Translations under genes and position numbers: made by a program
The notes under the pieces: generated by a model
Told to the model about the DNA's origin: nothing
The model's input: only the letters and a program-made list of their open reading frames with translations
The model's database searches: none
Shown here: one piece after another, positions 23,586 through 35,100 of the stretch
Numbering within the stretch: the stretch's first letter is position 1
Layout: every line of letters starts with the position of its first letter
Assembly: GCF_029962835.1 (NCBI RefSeq)
Contig: NC_080574.1
Span: 20,000,001 to 20,064,000, forward strand
Direction of reading: 5' to 3'
Length of the DNA: 64,000 nucleotides
DNA from: Magnolia sinica
Lineage: Eukaryota; Streptophyta; Magnoliopsida; Magnoliales; Magnoliaceae

Positions 23586-23805
23586 GGGCTCACCTGATGA
23601 ACGTGTTAGATAGCATATAAAATAACAAGTGGGCATTGGAAGGTTTTCACGTGCGTAGCATCACCATCCTCAAATTAACAGCCTGTGATGTGGCCCGCAT
23701 GAATTTTGGATTGTTCTAATTTCCAGGTTGGAGTCGTAAAACGAAATTTATTCAACTGATGGACGGAGTGGATGTGAGACAAATCATGGTGGGGCCAAAG
23801 AGATA
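23585..23805. mobile_element. Partial foldback-like element
   Basis: The left piece GTGGGGCTCACCTGATG and the right piece ACTGATGGACGGAGTGG plus ATCATGGTGGGGCC pair weakly around a short middle. It may be a deleted, diverged relative of the foldback family. Confidence 0.4.
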
Positions 23806-23809
23806 GGGT

Positions 23810-24700
23810 GTTGCACGTTCTTCTGGATTTCAGTCCAGAAGAGAACGGCGAATAATTCATCGTGAGAGTGATGGAAAGAGACTTCAGTCAAAGGAGAGAG
23901 AGAAGAAAATAAGACAAAACAAAAAGGAAATATCTATCATCAATGGAAGCAAGTTTGAAGACTTTGAATCCTATCTTGTCTGCCATTTTTGAATTCCATC
24001 TTTATTAACCCCATACTCATGTACAAAAAATATCAACTACGTGCCACCACATATGACAGCGTGGCAAACAAGTGCCACATCCGATCCATTCATCATGTGG
24101 GTCCAATGGTCTAGATGTTCTCACCCAAGAATAAATTTGGTCCACTCGCATTATGTACCACGGAGTTAGAAATAGGTGGACCGGTTAGAAAATTTGGGTC
24201 GAGTTTTCCTCCGCTGTGGCCCAGCTGATTAATGGATTGAACATATTTTTGGAGTAGGGGATCTGAACGGTTGTACCACTCTGATGGATGGATTGGATCT
24301 TTTACCTATATGACAAGCTGGCACATGATGGGCTTGTACATGAACTGACTTATACATGCGTTTGGGTGTTGGAAAAGCTCTTTGAATTCAATTTGTATGA
24401 ATCTTAATAATGGAAAAATAGCTTTTGGGTCCAATATTCCAAGCATTTGGTATTGAGAGGATATTTAATTTTTCTATTCATCGGTCAAGCATATGCATTA
24501 TGGATACTGAAATATTGATTGGACGACAGCTTAGGTTGCTGACCAGTCAAAGATATACACCCAAGCCTTGGTGTATTTTTCAGGTTAATATTTTAGAGTT
24601 TTTAGTTTTTACCCTAAAATTCTTTAGTGAGTTTTAATTTATCAAAACCCTACACCGGAAACCTTAAATAGAAAATTGCAACATGCTTTTTAGCGAGTAG
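23810..24700. other. Non-coding stretch
   Basis: No gene family or element boundary was recognised. Confidence 0.35.
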
Positions 24701-24711
24701 AATAACTAAAA

Positions 24712-24865
24712 TGGCTGATGTGGTGTGTTTATGACATCCAACCTGTCCAATAGGTTCATCCCAGCAAGATGATGTGTGAATTAAGGTCGACGTAATCATC
24801 AGATGGGCTGCATGTGATGAAATGAACCTGTTGGATGGGTTGGATGTCATACATACATCACATGG
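24712..24865. mobile_element. Short foldback element (second type)
   Basis: GTGTTTATGACATCCAACCTGTCC with AATAGGTTCATC on the left pairs with GATGAAATGAACC and GTTGGATGGGTTGGATGTCA on the right (given as separate words). The middle is about 50 bp. A related pair of arms occurs at about 25080-25115 and 25915-25965. Confidence 0.6.
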
Positions 24866-25130
24866 GCCTCTCAATGACTAATTTTACAGCTCTTTTAATA
24901 AAGGCATTTCTCCACAAAATTCTTAAGAAATTTGGATTTTATGAAATAATGCATCTCTCAATTGAATTATTCCCTAGGTGATTTTTGAGGGTTGGGAGAG
25001 ATTTATCAAATTGACTCAATTAGTTTTTGTTTTGTTTTGTTTTGTTTTTTAAAGCAATAAATTTAGAGAATTTTATGGTGTCGTGTGACATCCAACCAGT
25101 CTAACATGTACACCTGAATTTGGTGGTGAC

Positions 25131-25759
25131 TAGGGTTGAAAGTCGGGGTGGGTTCAACCCAATCAATCTGTGACCAACCCGACAATGGGTTGGGCTCAAG
25201 TAGAATGTATCATGTTTGATCTCAAGCTTAGGCTATACAAACACTAACTCGATAAAACTTGAGTTGGGCTCAGGTTGGCCAACCCAACCCGAACCCAATT
25301 GATATATAAGTTACTTATAAATTATAATTGAGTGTGAATTGTCTGTTTTGAAGGCACGAGAAATTTCAGTGTCATTGGGTTTCATTGGCTCACATCATTT
25401 CTGATGACTCAAGCTGACAAAATACTCTGAATTTCTCTCCAAAATAGATTGTGTGCTACACAATATGACTTTTAAAGTAGTTGTTTTCTATATTAGCTTG
25501 TTTGTTTATAAAAAAGTGAAGTTCTTTATGATAAATAATTACATATATAATTAATCAAATCATAAGTACAAAAAATAAAATGTGTATTGAAAATATAATA
25601 AATTAATGTAATAATGAAATTATATTAGTATGTATCAACCCGACCAACCCGATCAACCCTATTGAGCCGGTTGGGTTGGGTTGGGTTGGGGTTGAGTATA
25701 AGAACCTTGGGCTAGGGTTGAGCACCAACCCGACCTAACCTGCCCGACTTTCAGCCCTA
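25131..25759. mobile_element. Non-autonomous hAT-like element with perfect 8 bp target duplication
   Basis: The left terminus TAGGGTTGAAAGTCGGG and the right terminus, read in reverse complement, TAGGGCTGAAAGTCGGG differ at one position. Both flanks read gtggtgac (25123-25130 and 25760-25767). An 8 bp duplication with TAGGG-type short inverted termini is the hAT signature. The subterminal regions hold arrays of ACCCGA/GGGTTGG words, and the AT-rich middle has no ORF. Confidence 0.9.
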
Positions 25760-26299
25760 GTGGTGACCTAGACAAAAAATTGGGCCTAGCTATCAAATCA
25801 TGGTATACTTTTGAGCTGCATAATTTTTATTTTTATTTATTATTATTATTATTTTTAGTGTAGTGTAGCCCACCCAATGATTGGATTCACTAAGATTGGC
25901 CGTTCATCAAACTAGCATGGTGGGGTGCATCTCTTGGATGTCACACATGCCAATTGGGCTTCTCAACTTCAACACTTTCCAAAGAAAAAAGAAAAGAAAA
26001 TGAGAAGCATTTTTGTGATTTCACACCTCCAAAAGCAACACTCATTTTCATCCATGGATTCATTATTTGGTAACATTCAAATTAGTTAGGAATTTTGCCA
26101 GAAACCTCCTTTAATAAATTATTAATCACCAAAGACATGTAATCTAGCATTGATATATAGGTAAAACTAGAATTCCTAGGAAGATCTATCTCATCTTGCA
26201 TCCATGATACTTGTGCATCAATACCGTATACGTGAAAGTTGTGGAACTAGATGTATATTGTTCTTACAGTGGGTCATAATCAGATCCAAAAACTCGTTG

Positions 26300-28100
26300 A
26301 TCTGATTACGCTATCCATCTGAATGTGTCTTTCAAAAGGACAGTAATTAGGGGAGTGGTTAACGGTCACCCTTTGAATGGAGAAAACGATGGCAGCTACT
26401 ATACAGTTGGTGTGTTCCTCTCATGGGCTTATCACGTTGAAGTAGCGTGCGCGTCTATACATATCTTGTAAAGAGACATTTCACTCTCTCACTAGGTCTG
26501 TGTTTATGTGCACAAGTATGTATGTACAGTGAAGTCTAGTTTCACTCAATTTTTTGGCATTACATTCTCTGCTGACTCTTATTTTGTGAGTGCGTGGATG
26601 ATATATATTTTGTTATTTAATTTATTTGTGGGTTCTTTACCACACGATAACTGGTATCACAACATTGATTTGATTTTTTAGTTTATTTATTTTTAATTAA
26701 TAATTTGTTGGTTATTAAAGGCATGCAATGACTATAAAGATTTTGAATGAAAATTTTGATATGGAGATATTTAATGGGAAGAATAATCTTAACCCATGAC
26801 AAGTACATAATCTACTCATTCAACAAGGTTTGCATTAGGTATTGAAGGAAATATTGAAAAATACAATATTAAAATAATGACTAATGAAAATTTTTTAGAC
26901 TTAGGGATATTGTTAACATAATCACTTGTATCTTGCGGATGAGTGCTTTATAATGGTATAAACAAGAATTTTATAGAAAATCTTTGGAAAAAGTTAAAAG
27001 GTTTGATGAAATCCCTAACTAATGGTTTTTTTTTTTTTTAATTATTAAATTATTAAAATTTATTTTTATTTTACACACGCACATCATAGTGGGATTTCAC
27101 CACATATGGGTATCGAACCGAAGACCTCATGTTGAAACTCCTCGAGTCTACCACTGAGGTAAGGACCCAAACCCATAAATATAAGAGGTCCTACCGAATT
27201 GTTTTAACTAATGGGTTGTAATTAAAGCAGTTGTTATATATCTTGAAAATGAAAGAATGTATGTCTATCCATGAACACTTGAATCAGTTGAATAAGTTTA
27301 TTAGTCAACTTCTGACCATTAACGTGAAAGTTGATGAAGATATATAAGACCTTAAATTTGTTATGTTCACTTCCTTCATCATATTACCACTTTAATTTAT
27401 GGGAATGACGATATAAGAGTAGATGATATTACATATTCTCTTATCGAAAAAGCTTGTAAAAAAGTTATATGAAGACTAAAGACATGTTGAAAGTTTGATT
27501 GCTAGAGACAAATCTACAGAAAATCAAGAAAATAAGTATAAATGGAAGTCTACATCTAGAAAGAAAAATCTGAAGTGTTACTATTGTAAGAAGGGCCACA
27601 AGGAGAATGAATGAGATGGGTTCAAAGAGGAAAACGAAAGAAGGAAACATATTTAAATATAGCCTGTATAACAAAAGATTCTTTTTATGAGAGCGGTGGT
27701 ATTATTTTATTAGTATCTTTGAGTGATGATAATTTTTGGGATGTGGATTATTGATTCTAGTTGTTTGTATCATATGTGTGCTAATAAGGATTCGTTCATC
27801 ACTTATAAACTATTTAATAGTAGAACAATTCTTATAAAAGATAATACTGCTTTTTATTAGAATTTGAGACATTCAAAATTAAAATGTTGAATGACATTGT
27901 TAGAATTCCGATAAAAGTGTAATATGTTCCATATCGAAGAAAAAGTCTATATCTTTGAGTGCACTTGACTCTAATGGCTACGAAGTCGCAATAAAATATG
28001 GTGTCAAGAAAATTGTAAAATGAGCCTTAACTATAATGAAAAGAAAGTTGGTAACTCATATGAGTTTATGAGGAATACAATTTTTGGTAGAAAACTAATG
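26300..28100 (+). mobile_element. Decayed Ty1/copia retrotransposon (gag to protease), SINE-interrupted
   Basis: A TGGTATCACAAC primer site at 26651-26662 follows a probable LTR (about 26300-26650, approximate). The gag N-terminal region reads FDMEIFNGKNNLNP and then LLIQQGL (26755-26835), continues SLTNGL (27012-27030, resumed after 27205), and then KTLNLLCSLPSSYYHF near 27350-27400. A zinc knuckle KCYYCKKGHKENE (27574-27612) has its last cysteine replaced by a stop. The protease start is WIIDSSCLYHMC near 27746-27781. Many stops and frameshifts are present and reverse transcriptase is missing, so it is a truncated relic. Confidence 0.8.
27026..27204 (-). mobile_element. tRNA-derived SINE, family 1, nested in copia gag
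   Basis: On the minus strand GGGTCCTTACCTCAGTGG carries the A box, GGTTCGATACCC the B box, and the body GTGGTGAAATCCCACT leads to an A-rich 3' tail. It is flanked by taactaatgg on both sides (27016-27025 and 27205-27214). Removing it restores the copia gag reading. About 35-40 bp beyond the usual 5' end of the family also lies inside the duplication. Confidence 0.88.
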
Positions 28101-28104
28101 ACCA

Positions 28105-29550
28105 CATCAGGTGATGCAGAAAACTAATAACTGATTATCCATGTGGCACCTTCGTGAGTAACCAACTTGAAAAGAATAGTTACTCCTCTTTTTCTTTTTT
28201 TTTTTTTCCTGGTATACCTTCGTCAAACGCACCCCATTGCTGATGTGTTTTTAACAGTTACTCACTCTTATTTAGAAATTGCCTAAACGCTAAGGCTTTT
28301 CGAAGATACGTCCTATTCTCTTAATATTTGGTGCGTACTCCATAAATATCAAATATACCACGCATATGATAATATTTTGATACAAACATAATGTTATATA
28401 CATACATAAAAGAAGTATACGCATAAAGAGAGAGATGAGTATATACAGAGGATTCCATGGTTGGGAATTTCTTATGCAACAAGCCGGATAGATAAAGCTT
28501 TCTAGGCTTGATCATCTTGTCTGAGTGAAGAAGAAAGCACGGTGTGGTTAAATCATTCTATTGTTTTTATATTGCATATATTTAATTATTTCTTCCATTA
28601 GTAGGTTATTTCTCTGCAATATATCCATATGGATAGACCCATGGATGGTTGGTTTGGATCTACCATCCTATGTACCATGTAATTGCATGCAGTTCGTGGT
28701 ACCTGTGCGTGGGACTATCCTTTGAACATATGTGCTGATCCAATGGGCCCCACCTCAGATCATCCACTGACGGCCCAGATTTCGTCCAACAAAGGTAAGA
28801 ATAGGCTTGATGGATGGTTGGGATGGAGCAGGCAGGTAGAGCCCGTCCAACAAGTGCCGCAAAGTGGACGGCGGATTTGATTATGACCTTTTCAAGTTGC
28901 AAGATGATTTGATCGTTACCTTGTTAATGGAGACTGTTAGCTGAGGTGGGTCCCACTCTATCTCTCTCTCTCTACACGTGCATCACACCAGTTTTGAATA
29001 CATTTTAGTACATCGCAGGCCAGGTCGCGTGACTGTAACTAATGATAATGGGGACTAAAAAGGAATATTTTTCAACACGAGTTCTTTTTGCATGCGTCAC
29101 GTACGGACACGTGATTATCATCTGTCGCTAGATGTGGCCCACATTGATCTACACTAGAATGATTGGAACCATTAAATCTACTGGAAGCTATCACGGATGG
29201 GCAATGGTCAAAGAGTCACGCTGATGGAATGATCTGGACTATTGATTGGTGAGATTAAAATGAACGGCTTAGAGAAAAAATTCAACGGTTCTCATTTAAT
29301 TGGAGAATTTGATGGTTGAGATTCTTTGATTCGGCATGATTCTTTGATCTCGACCTACCAACAGCGGCCCAATGGTTATTCCTCATTTCTAACTGTGGAT
29401 GGTTGTGATCCCCATCAAGCCACTTGTGTTTACTGATCACGTATTGCCGCGCATGCAAAATGAAAGTCTTCTCAACTACGGTTGAATCCCCACCGCACTC
29501 CGTGGTGGGCGTCCTTTTCCTCACGTAAACAGTAAACTTCACGTGCGCAG
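28105..29550. other. Non-coding stretch
   Basis: No gene family recognised; a short (CT)n run lies near 28960-28973. Confidence 0.35.
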
Positions 29551-29553
29551 ACT

Positions 29554-30060
29554 CGGATTGCGTAGTGTATGGCACAAAGCACGGACGTCGTACTAATCGT
29601 TGCCAGAAAATTTCTGTGGGCCCCACCATGATGCTGTGTTTTATCTTTGCCATCAATTCATTTTGCCAGCTCATTTTAAGGCACGAGTCCAAAAATGAGG
29701 CAGATCCAAAACTCAGGTGGACCACACGACAGGAAACAGTAGTGATTGAAGGCACACCGTTAAAAGCTTCCTGAGGCCCACTGTAATGCTTATTTTACAT
29801 CCAACTTGTTAATTAGGTCACACAGACCTAGATGAAGGGAACATACAAATATCAGCTTAATCCAAAAGCTTTTACAGCCTCCAAGAAGCTTTTAACGGTA
29901 GGCGTTCAATCAACACTGTTTCCTATGGTGTGGTCCATTGAGATTTGGATCTACCTCATTTTCAGAATCATGCCCAAAAAATGAGCTGGCAAAATGGATG
30001 GACTGCGTGGATAAAAACACATCATGATGGGGCTCACGGAGCTTTTCCAGCACCTACCAT
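29554..30060. mobile_element. Foldback element copy 7
   Basis: A left terminus CGGATTGCGTAG at 29554 precedes the core GTGGGCCCCACCATGATG. The right half includes TCCTATGGTGTGGTCCATTG and AAATGGATGGACTGCG. The matching right outer terminus is absent. In this copy the central 'gtctgtgtgacc' segment is in the opposite orientation to most other copies. Confidence 0.75.
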
Positions 30061-30507
30061 AACGACCTCTGTGCTGTGTGCTTCACTAAGCATTCCGAGA
30101 CGCACGTGTGCCTGCCGCAGAAGCAGAAGTGAGCTATGGCACATGTGCCAAGATAGCATACGTGTTTCTGATTTGGGCCGTATAACAAGTGGGCCCTAAG
30201 CTGTGAACGTACTATTTGAAATTCAAATTAGTTGCAATAGATATGATAAGTGCAGAACATTTTTTGTGGAACTCTCTTAGATGAAATTCAATGGAAATCT
30301 TGATTGGGCATAGACATGCATGTTTAAAGGGTTACTCTCCAGAACCTACATGTTCACATGACCATAAGGGCCCACAGATGTAGTCCAAAACTCAGTTGAT
30401 CAACTCAGAACTCACCTGAGTAAACTTAACTCGATGAAATTTCAAGTCCGTATGAACCTGGCTCAGTAGTCTGACTCAGTTTTTATTTGAGAAGACTCAC
30501 CTAGGGG

Positions 30508-31045
30508 TGCACATCGAACCGGTAGAACCATGGAACCGGACCGAAACTGACCAAATAGTCCGGTTTGGTCCGGTTTTAGAGTGCACCAGTTCCAGTTCCG
30601 GTTCCAAAAATTAAAGAACCGATTATATCGGTTCGGTTCTCGGTTTGGGGGTATGTAAAACCGAACCGAACCATGAACCGATCCGTAGAACCAAATTGTG
30701 GATCCAATCCATAGAACCGAACCATGGAATCGAACCTAGAACCGAACTTGGAACCAAACCAGGAACCCTTTGATTGTTTCCACATTTGACTCATGATTTA
30801 TGGTTTATAATGCACTATTTAATTGTTTCTATAAATGTATTTTTGCATACCTTATACAATATCTAAACCATTCATCAAATGGATCACAACATGAATAGAT
30901 ATGGGCTAGATAATAAAATAAAACATGCAATTGGGCTAAATTAACGGTTCGGTTATAGGGTGCTAACGGTTCGGTACTGGTTCCAAATATCTTAGAACCG
31001 TTAGGAACAGTTCGATTTTGGTTTCACCCCAGAACTGGACCGAAC
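30508..31045. repeat. GAACCGG-rich hAT-like repeat
   Basis: It begins CTAGGGGTGCACATCGAACCGG, read as CTAGGGGTGCACATCG then AACCGG, a common hAT-type terminus. It contains arrays of GAACCG/CGGTTC and approaches a terminus at CACCCC near 31031. The right terminus is decayed and no target duplication could be found. Confidence 0.5.
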
Positions 31046-31049
31046 CAAC

Positions 31050-32120
31050 CCGTGTTGAGTCGGCTCGATAAAAGTATTTTTAATTAACAAAGCAAATTTT
31101 GCTAACAAGACTCAAAACCAGCTATCAGCAGACCATAAGCTGTTTTATATCCACTCTCCAATGATTTTAAATATTCATTACCACTATAAATCCTTTCAAT
31201 TTATTTATTAAAATATTGAGTTGAATCAAGTAAAGACTCAGGTTGAGCCTCCACTGAGTTGAGTTGGGTTGAGTTCTTGGGCCTTTGAACCATGTCCAAC
31301 TCTCTCTTTCATGAAGGTTTTTTAATTTTACTGTCAATTGGTAAATGGCATTATTCAATTGCCTGTTTCCAGTCATCGAATGGTGTCACATCATTCACTG
31401 TGGACACCACAAAAAAAAAGTTAGGATTCAACAGTGTCCTATTTCTTTGTCGAGTGAGACACCATACACAATGACGAAGACGGTCGCACTATAGTCGTTA
31501 TGCCATGTGCCAATCATCTTGCATGTTGCAGGCACCATCCCACATGCCATGTGAAATTTCAACCTTCGACAAACCTACGGTCTCATCCTAACACTTGCAC
31601 GGAAAAACGAAAACGATGGTAGACAATTCGCCGTCTTTAACTTCTCATCACGCCAGTCTCCATCAAACTCTTTTTTCACCGTGTGTTACAAGAAAATAGT
31701 GTGTATGCATGAATTTTCTCACTGAAGTGAGGCCCCCCATATGGATGGATAGGCTTGTAATAGATGGTCAGTAAGTTCAGATCATTTGGTAAATGGTGAT
31801 AGCATGGGTGCCAGATTGGAGAAGGACATTTTGAGATGAGGACAAGCGATGAAAGATGCCTGATTGAAAGAGAGAAAATACTATAGCATGTTGTTAACAA
31901 ACACAAGTCTCCTCACTATATCACAAGAGCTTCTTTCATACTGTATATACAACGGGAACATTTGTGTGAACAGAGTCCATTAATGAACAAAACATTCAGT
32001 CTTGCCTGTATGTTTAGTTCATGGATTTTTCAACGTTAGTTAGGCGCTTTATGTGAAATGGCAAAACCTTCACATGCCTTTGATGGAAGATTTGCTCTCA
32101 ACAGTTCTTTTTTATCATAC
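31050..32120. other. Non-coding stretch, including 3' flank of the ACR3-like gene
   Basis: No open frame of interest. The part adjoining 32122 should hold the 3' untranslated region of the minus-strand gene; no clear poly-A signal was identified. Confidence 0.4.
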
Positions 32121-32122
32121 GA

Positions 32123-35100
32123 TCAAGCCAAGAATCGCTCAAACAGACTTCCGAAAGAGAGGCTGGTTTTGGCCCACCCACTAGACTCAGGCGCCTCCGC
32201 ATTAGTGGGCACTTTCTTAACATTAAGCATCATGGTGTGGCCAATCTCTTGACGGAGTGATTCGATGGTCTTCATGTCTACTGGGTTCCCAGAAGCATCC
32301 CTCACATAAAAGACATTCATCGCCTGGTCTCCGACCGTTGTGACTCCTGCCCTAGTGACAGACAAACCATTCTCACGAAGAACCCTAGTTACGTCCGACA
32401 GCAGCCCTACTCTGTCCCTTGCACAGAGCTCCAAGCTCAGACCCTGCAGTAAAACCCATAACAAACTAAAAAGTTATGGCTAAAGTTGCATTTTGGATGC
32501 TCAACTGAAATGAACTACAATCATACAAATGATGATCGCAACCCTAATTGCAATTCCATGTGTTTCAAGCTGGAAAAAAGATGGAATTTATTTCAACTGC
32601 AGAATATGAACAAACATGTTTTCCTCTGTAGTGTAGCATTAATTGGTAGTTAGTAGAAAACCTCTCATTGTGAATTAGAAGGGCAATGTGTAAGGTTTGG
32701 ATTAGGCATGGAGCTTTTTCACTCACCTCAGATACTCTTCGTCGGATTGCAGCTTCCATACATTTGATGACCCTCTCCTTTTCACCTAGTGGATCAAGGG
32801 AACAACCGTCCACATGACGTATATAGTACTCCTGAAATTTTCAAAAACTCCTTTTGTAAAGATAGAGACAAGAAAAGGAAGGAGAAAGATTATGCAATTC
32901 CAGATCGGATGATACTAGACTCCCAGCAGTAAGTTAAGATCAGGCTGTGTAACAATGATCCATAAGGGAATGATCATATGCATACCTGTAGTGCATAGGG
33001 GCCATCGGAGACAATGGACGCATGAAAGACAAGATACTGCATGTCCGTAAGTGTGCACACAGTGTCAAACAGTAACTTTGGCCGATCTTTGCACCGGACA
33101 TTCACTAGCAAGTAGCCCTTGTCCTCACACCGATCAACAGTGATGATTGGTCTGGAAGAGACAATACCATCCCCCTCAAGCACTCCACCACCTTCATAGT
33201 CTCGGTCAGCAAACATCATCTGGTGGAGGCGGCGATCTGTGTGAGTGAAGCCCATGGAGAAACTAGTGCAGGCTCCCTTGCCATCTTCATCACGTCCACG
33301 GAGAACATTCCTGAGTTGCTCTTCCATTGCAGATAACCGCTTCGGGTCATCTACAGCACGACAAGTGGCATCATCATTGATGTAGACGACACAGGCTACA
33401 CGCATGTTGTGTGTCCACACCTCTGCAGCCACCACGTTGCAATGGAAGTTGGCAAGGACGGCAGAGATCTCAGAGAGGAGGCCAGGGCGGTCTGTGCCAA
33501 CAAGCTCAATGGCTGTGTAATCACCAATGGAGTGTACACCCACCCTCTTCCCGGTCCAACTCTTCCCATCTGTCGATAGAATGTTGCTCTTTGGTCCCAG
33601 AGCCTGTAGCAAAAACCAAATGAAAATCTGCTTACATACATTCATTTTCTTTTGGGTAATTAAGCAATTTCATTCAAATGGGATAATCCCAGAAAGAGAG
33701 ACAAGAAACCTCTAAATCGCAGCATACCATGCCCACATTAAGAAGAAACAAGACCGTGCACGTCAAAAAATAATTGCATCAAGATGCATCAGTCCAAACT
33801 AGCATATAGAAACATGAATCTGTTTTTCTTCTTCTTCTTCTTCTTCTATTTTTTGGGTTACATAGATGTACATTGTACCTCAATAATCAATTTAAACAAA
33901 ACAAGAACAATCACAGTCAGAAACATGTCTTCTATGTTGCTTTTACAATGTATTGGAATTAATATTTATTTTCTTGTTCTGTTTCAGATAATTACCTAAG
34001 TCAATTTCAAACCATGTCTGATTATACTTCAAACAAATCAGTCTCTCCTAAACATTGGAACCAGTTACCACTGTCCCTCATATCATACTCAAAACCACAG
34101 AACCATGACCGCAATACCAAATGCAAACAACTGGACAGAATCCATGCAATAGAAGAAGGGAGTGTGAAGTACAAAAGTGATAATAAAATAAAACACATTT
34201 ACTAATAGAAAATTTTAATACGAAAAGAAAAACTCTTTAAGCCCTGGTCCGTAGATGCCCAAAAATGAATTCATCTCATTTTAGTTAGTAAGTAATTATG
34301 TATTAGAGATCTCGATCTCTAATACTTTATTACGTTTAGCATGAACTCATTATGTATCAGAGATCAATATCTCTAACACATAATTACAGTTAACTAAATT
34401 GACATGAGCTCATTTTTAGGCATCTACCAAAACAGGGTCATACTCTGTCTCACCACATGCTACCAGTATTATTTCCCACGCTTCATTAAAACTTTCTGCA
34501 CCTATTTGTAATGTAATCAGACAGTGAATTTGAATTGAAATTCAATGAAAGACCCTACTTTCTGCTCCGACTCAGAAAACCTGGGAAAAGAACAACTGCA
34601 ACTAATTAACCAATTCTATAGATCAACTCAAATTTGACTAACCAGTTTACCATCTTGCTCAAACTAGCTTCTAGTTTTAGAACTGTCCAAAACTTTTAAC
34701 AGATCCAATATCCTAACTTAGTGATGGTTTTTTAGCAATATTTCAACTGAGTCCTAAGTAGAGCCACATGCTTGGGAAAAAGTAATCCATCTGTGCTGAT
34801 TGGTCGACCTAAGAAGGGACCCACCAAAACAGGGCTTCTGAGAGTATTTTGGTTGATATAGAATCTCAACCCTGTTTATATACACCGATGAGAACGTGCT
34901 TGTGTTGCATTTTTATTTTTTTTCCAAAACCAGTAATTGCACTTAACCATTACTTTTTCAACTATAGTTTTTGTTTTACTTTCATAGATTAGAGTATGAT
35001 CAAGTTAAGATATAAGAAATGGTGTAGATGAAAGGCAGGGGAGTGTCATACTGTATACTAGATGGTACATTGGTTAGTGTCAACTTATAGCGTCTGTGCT

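Noticed and set aside
25640-25700. GGGTTGG-type run resembling interstitial telomere repeat
   Set aside because: The plant telomere unit is TTTAGGG; this run is part of the subterminal array of the hAT-like element.
29282-29755. 157-codon minus-strand open frame
   Set aside because: No domain was recognised and its first part overlaps a foldback element arm; probably a chance frame.
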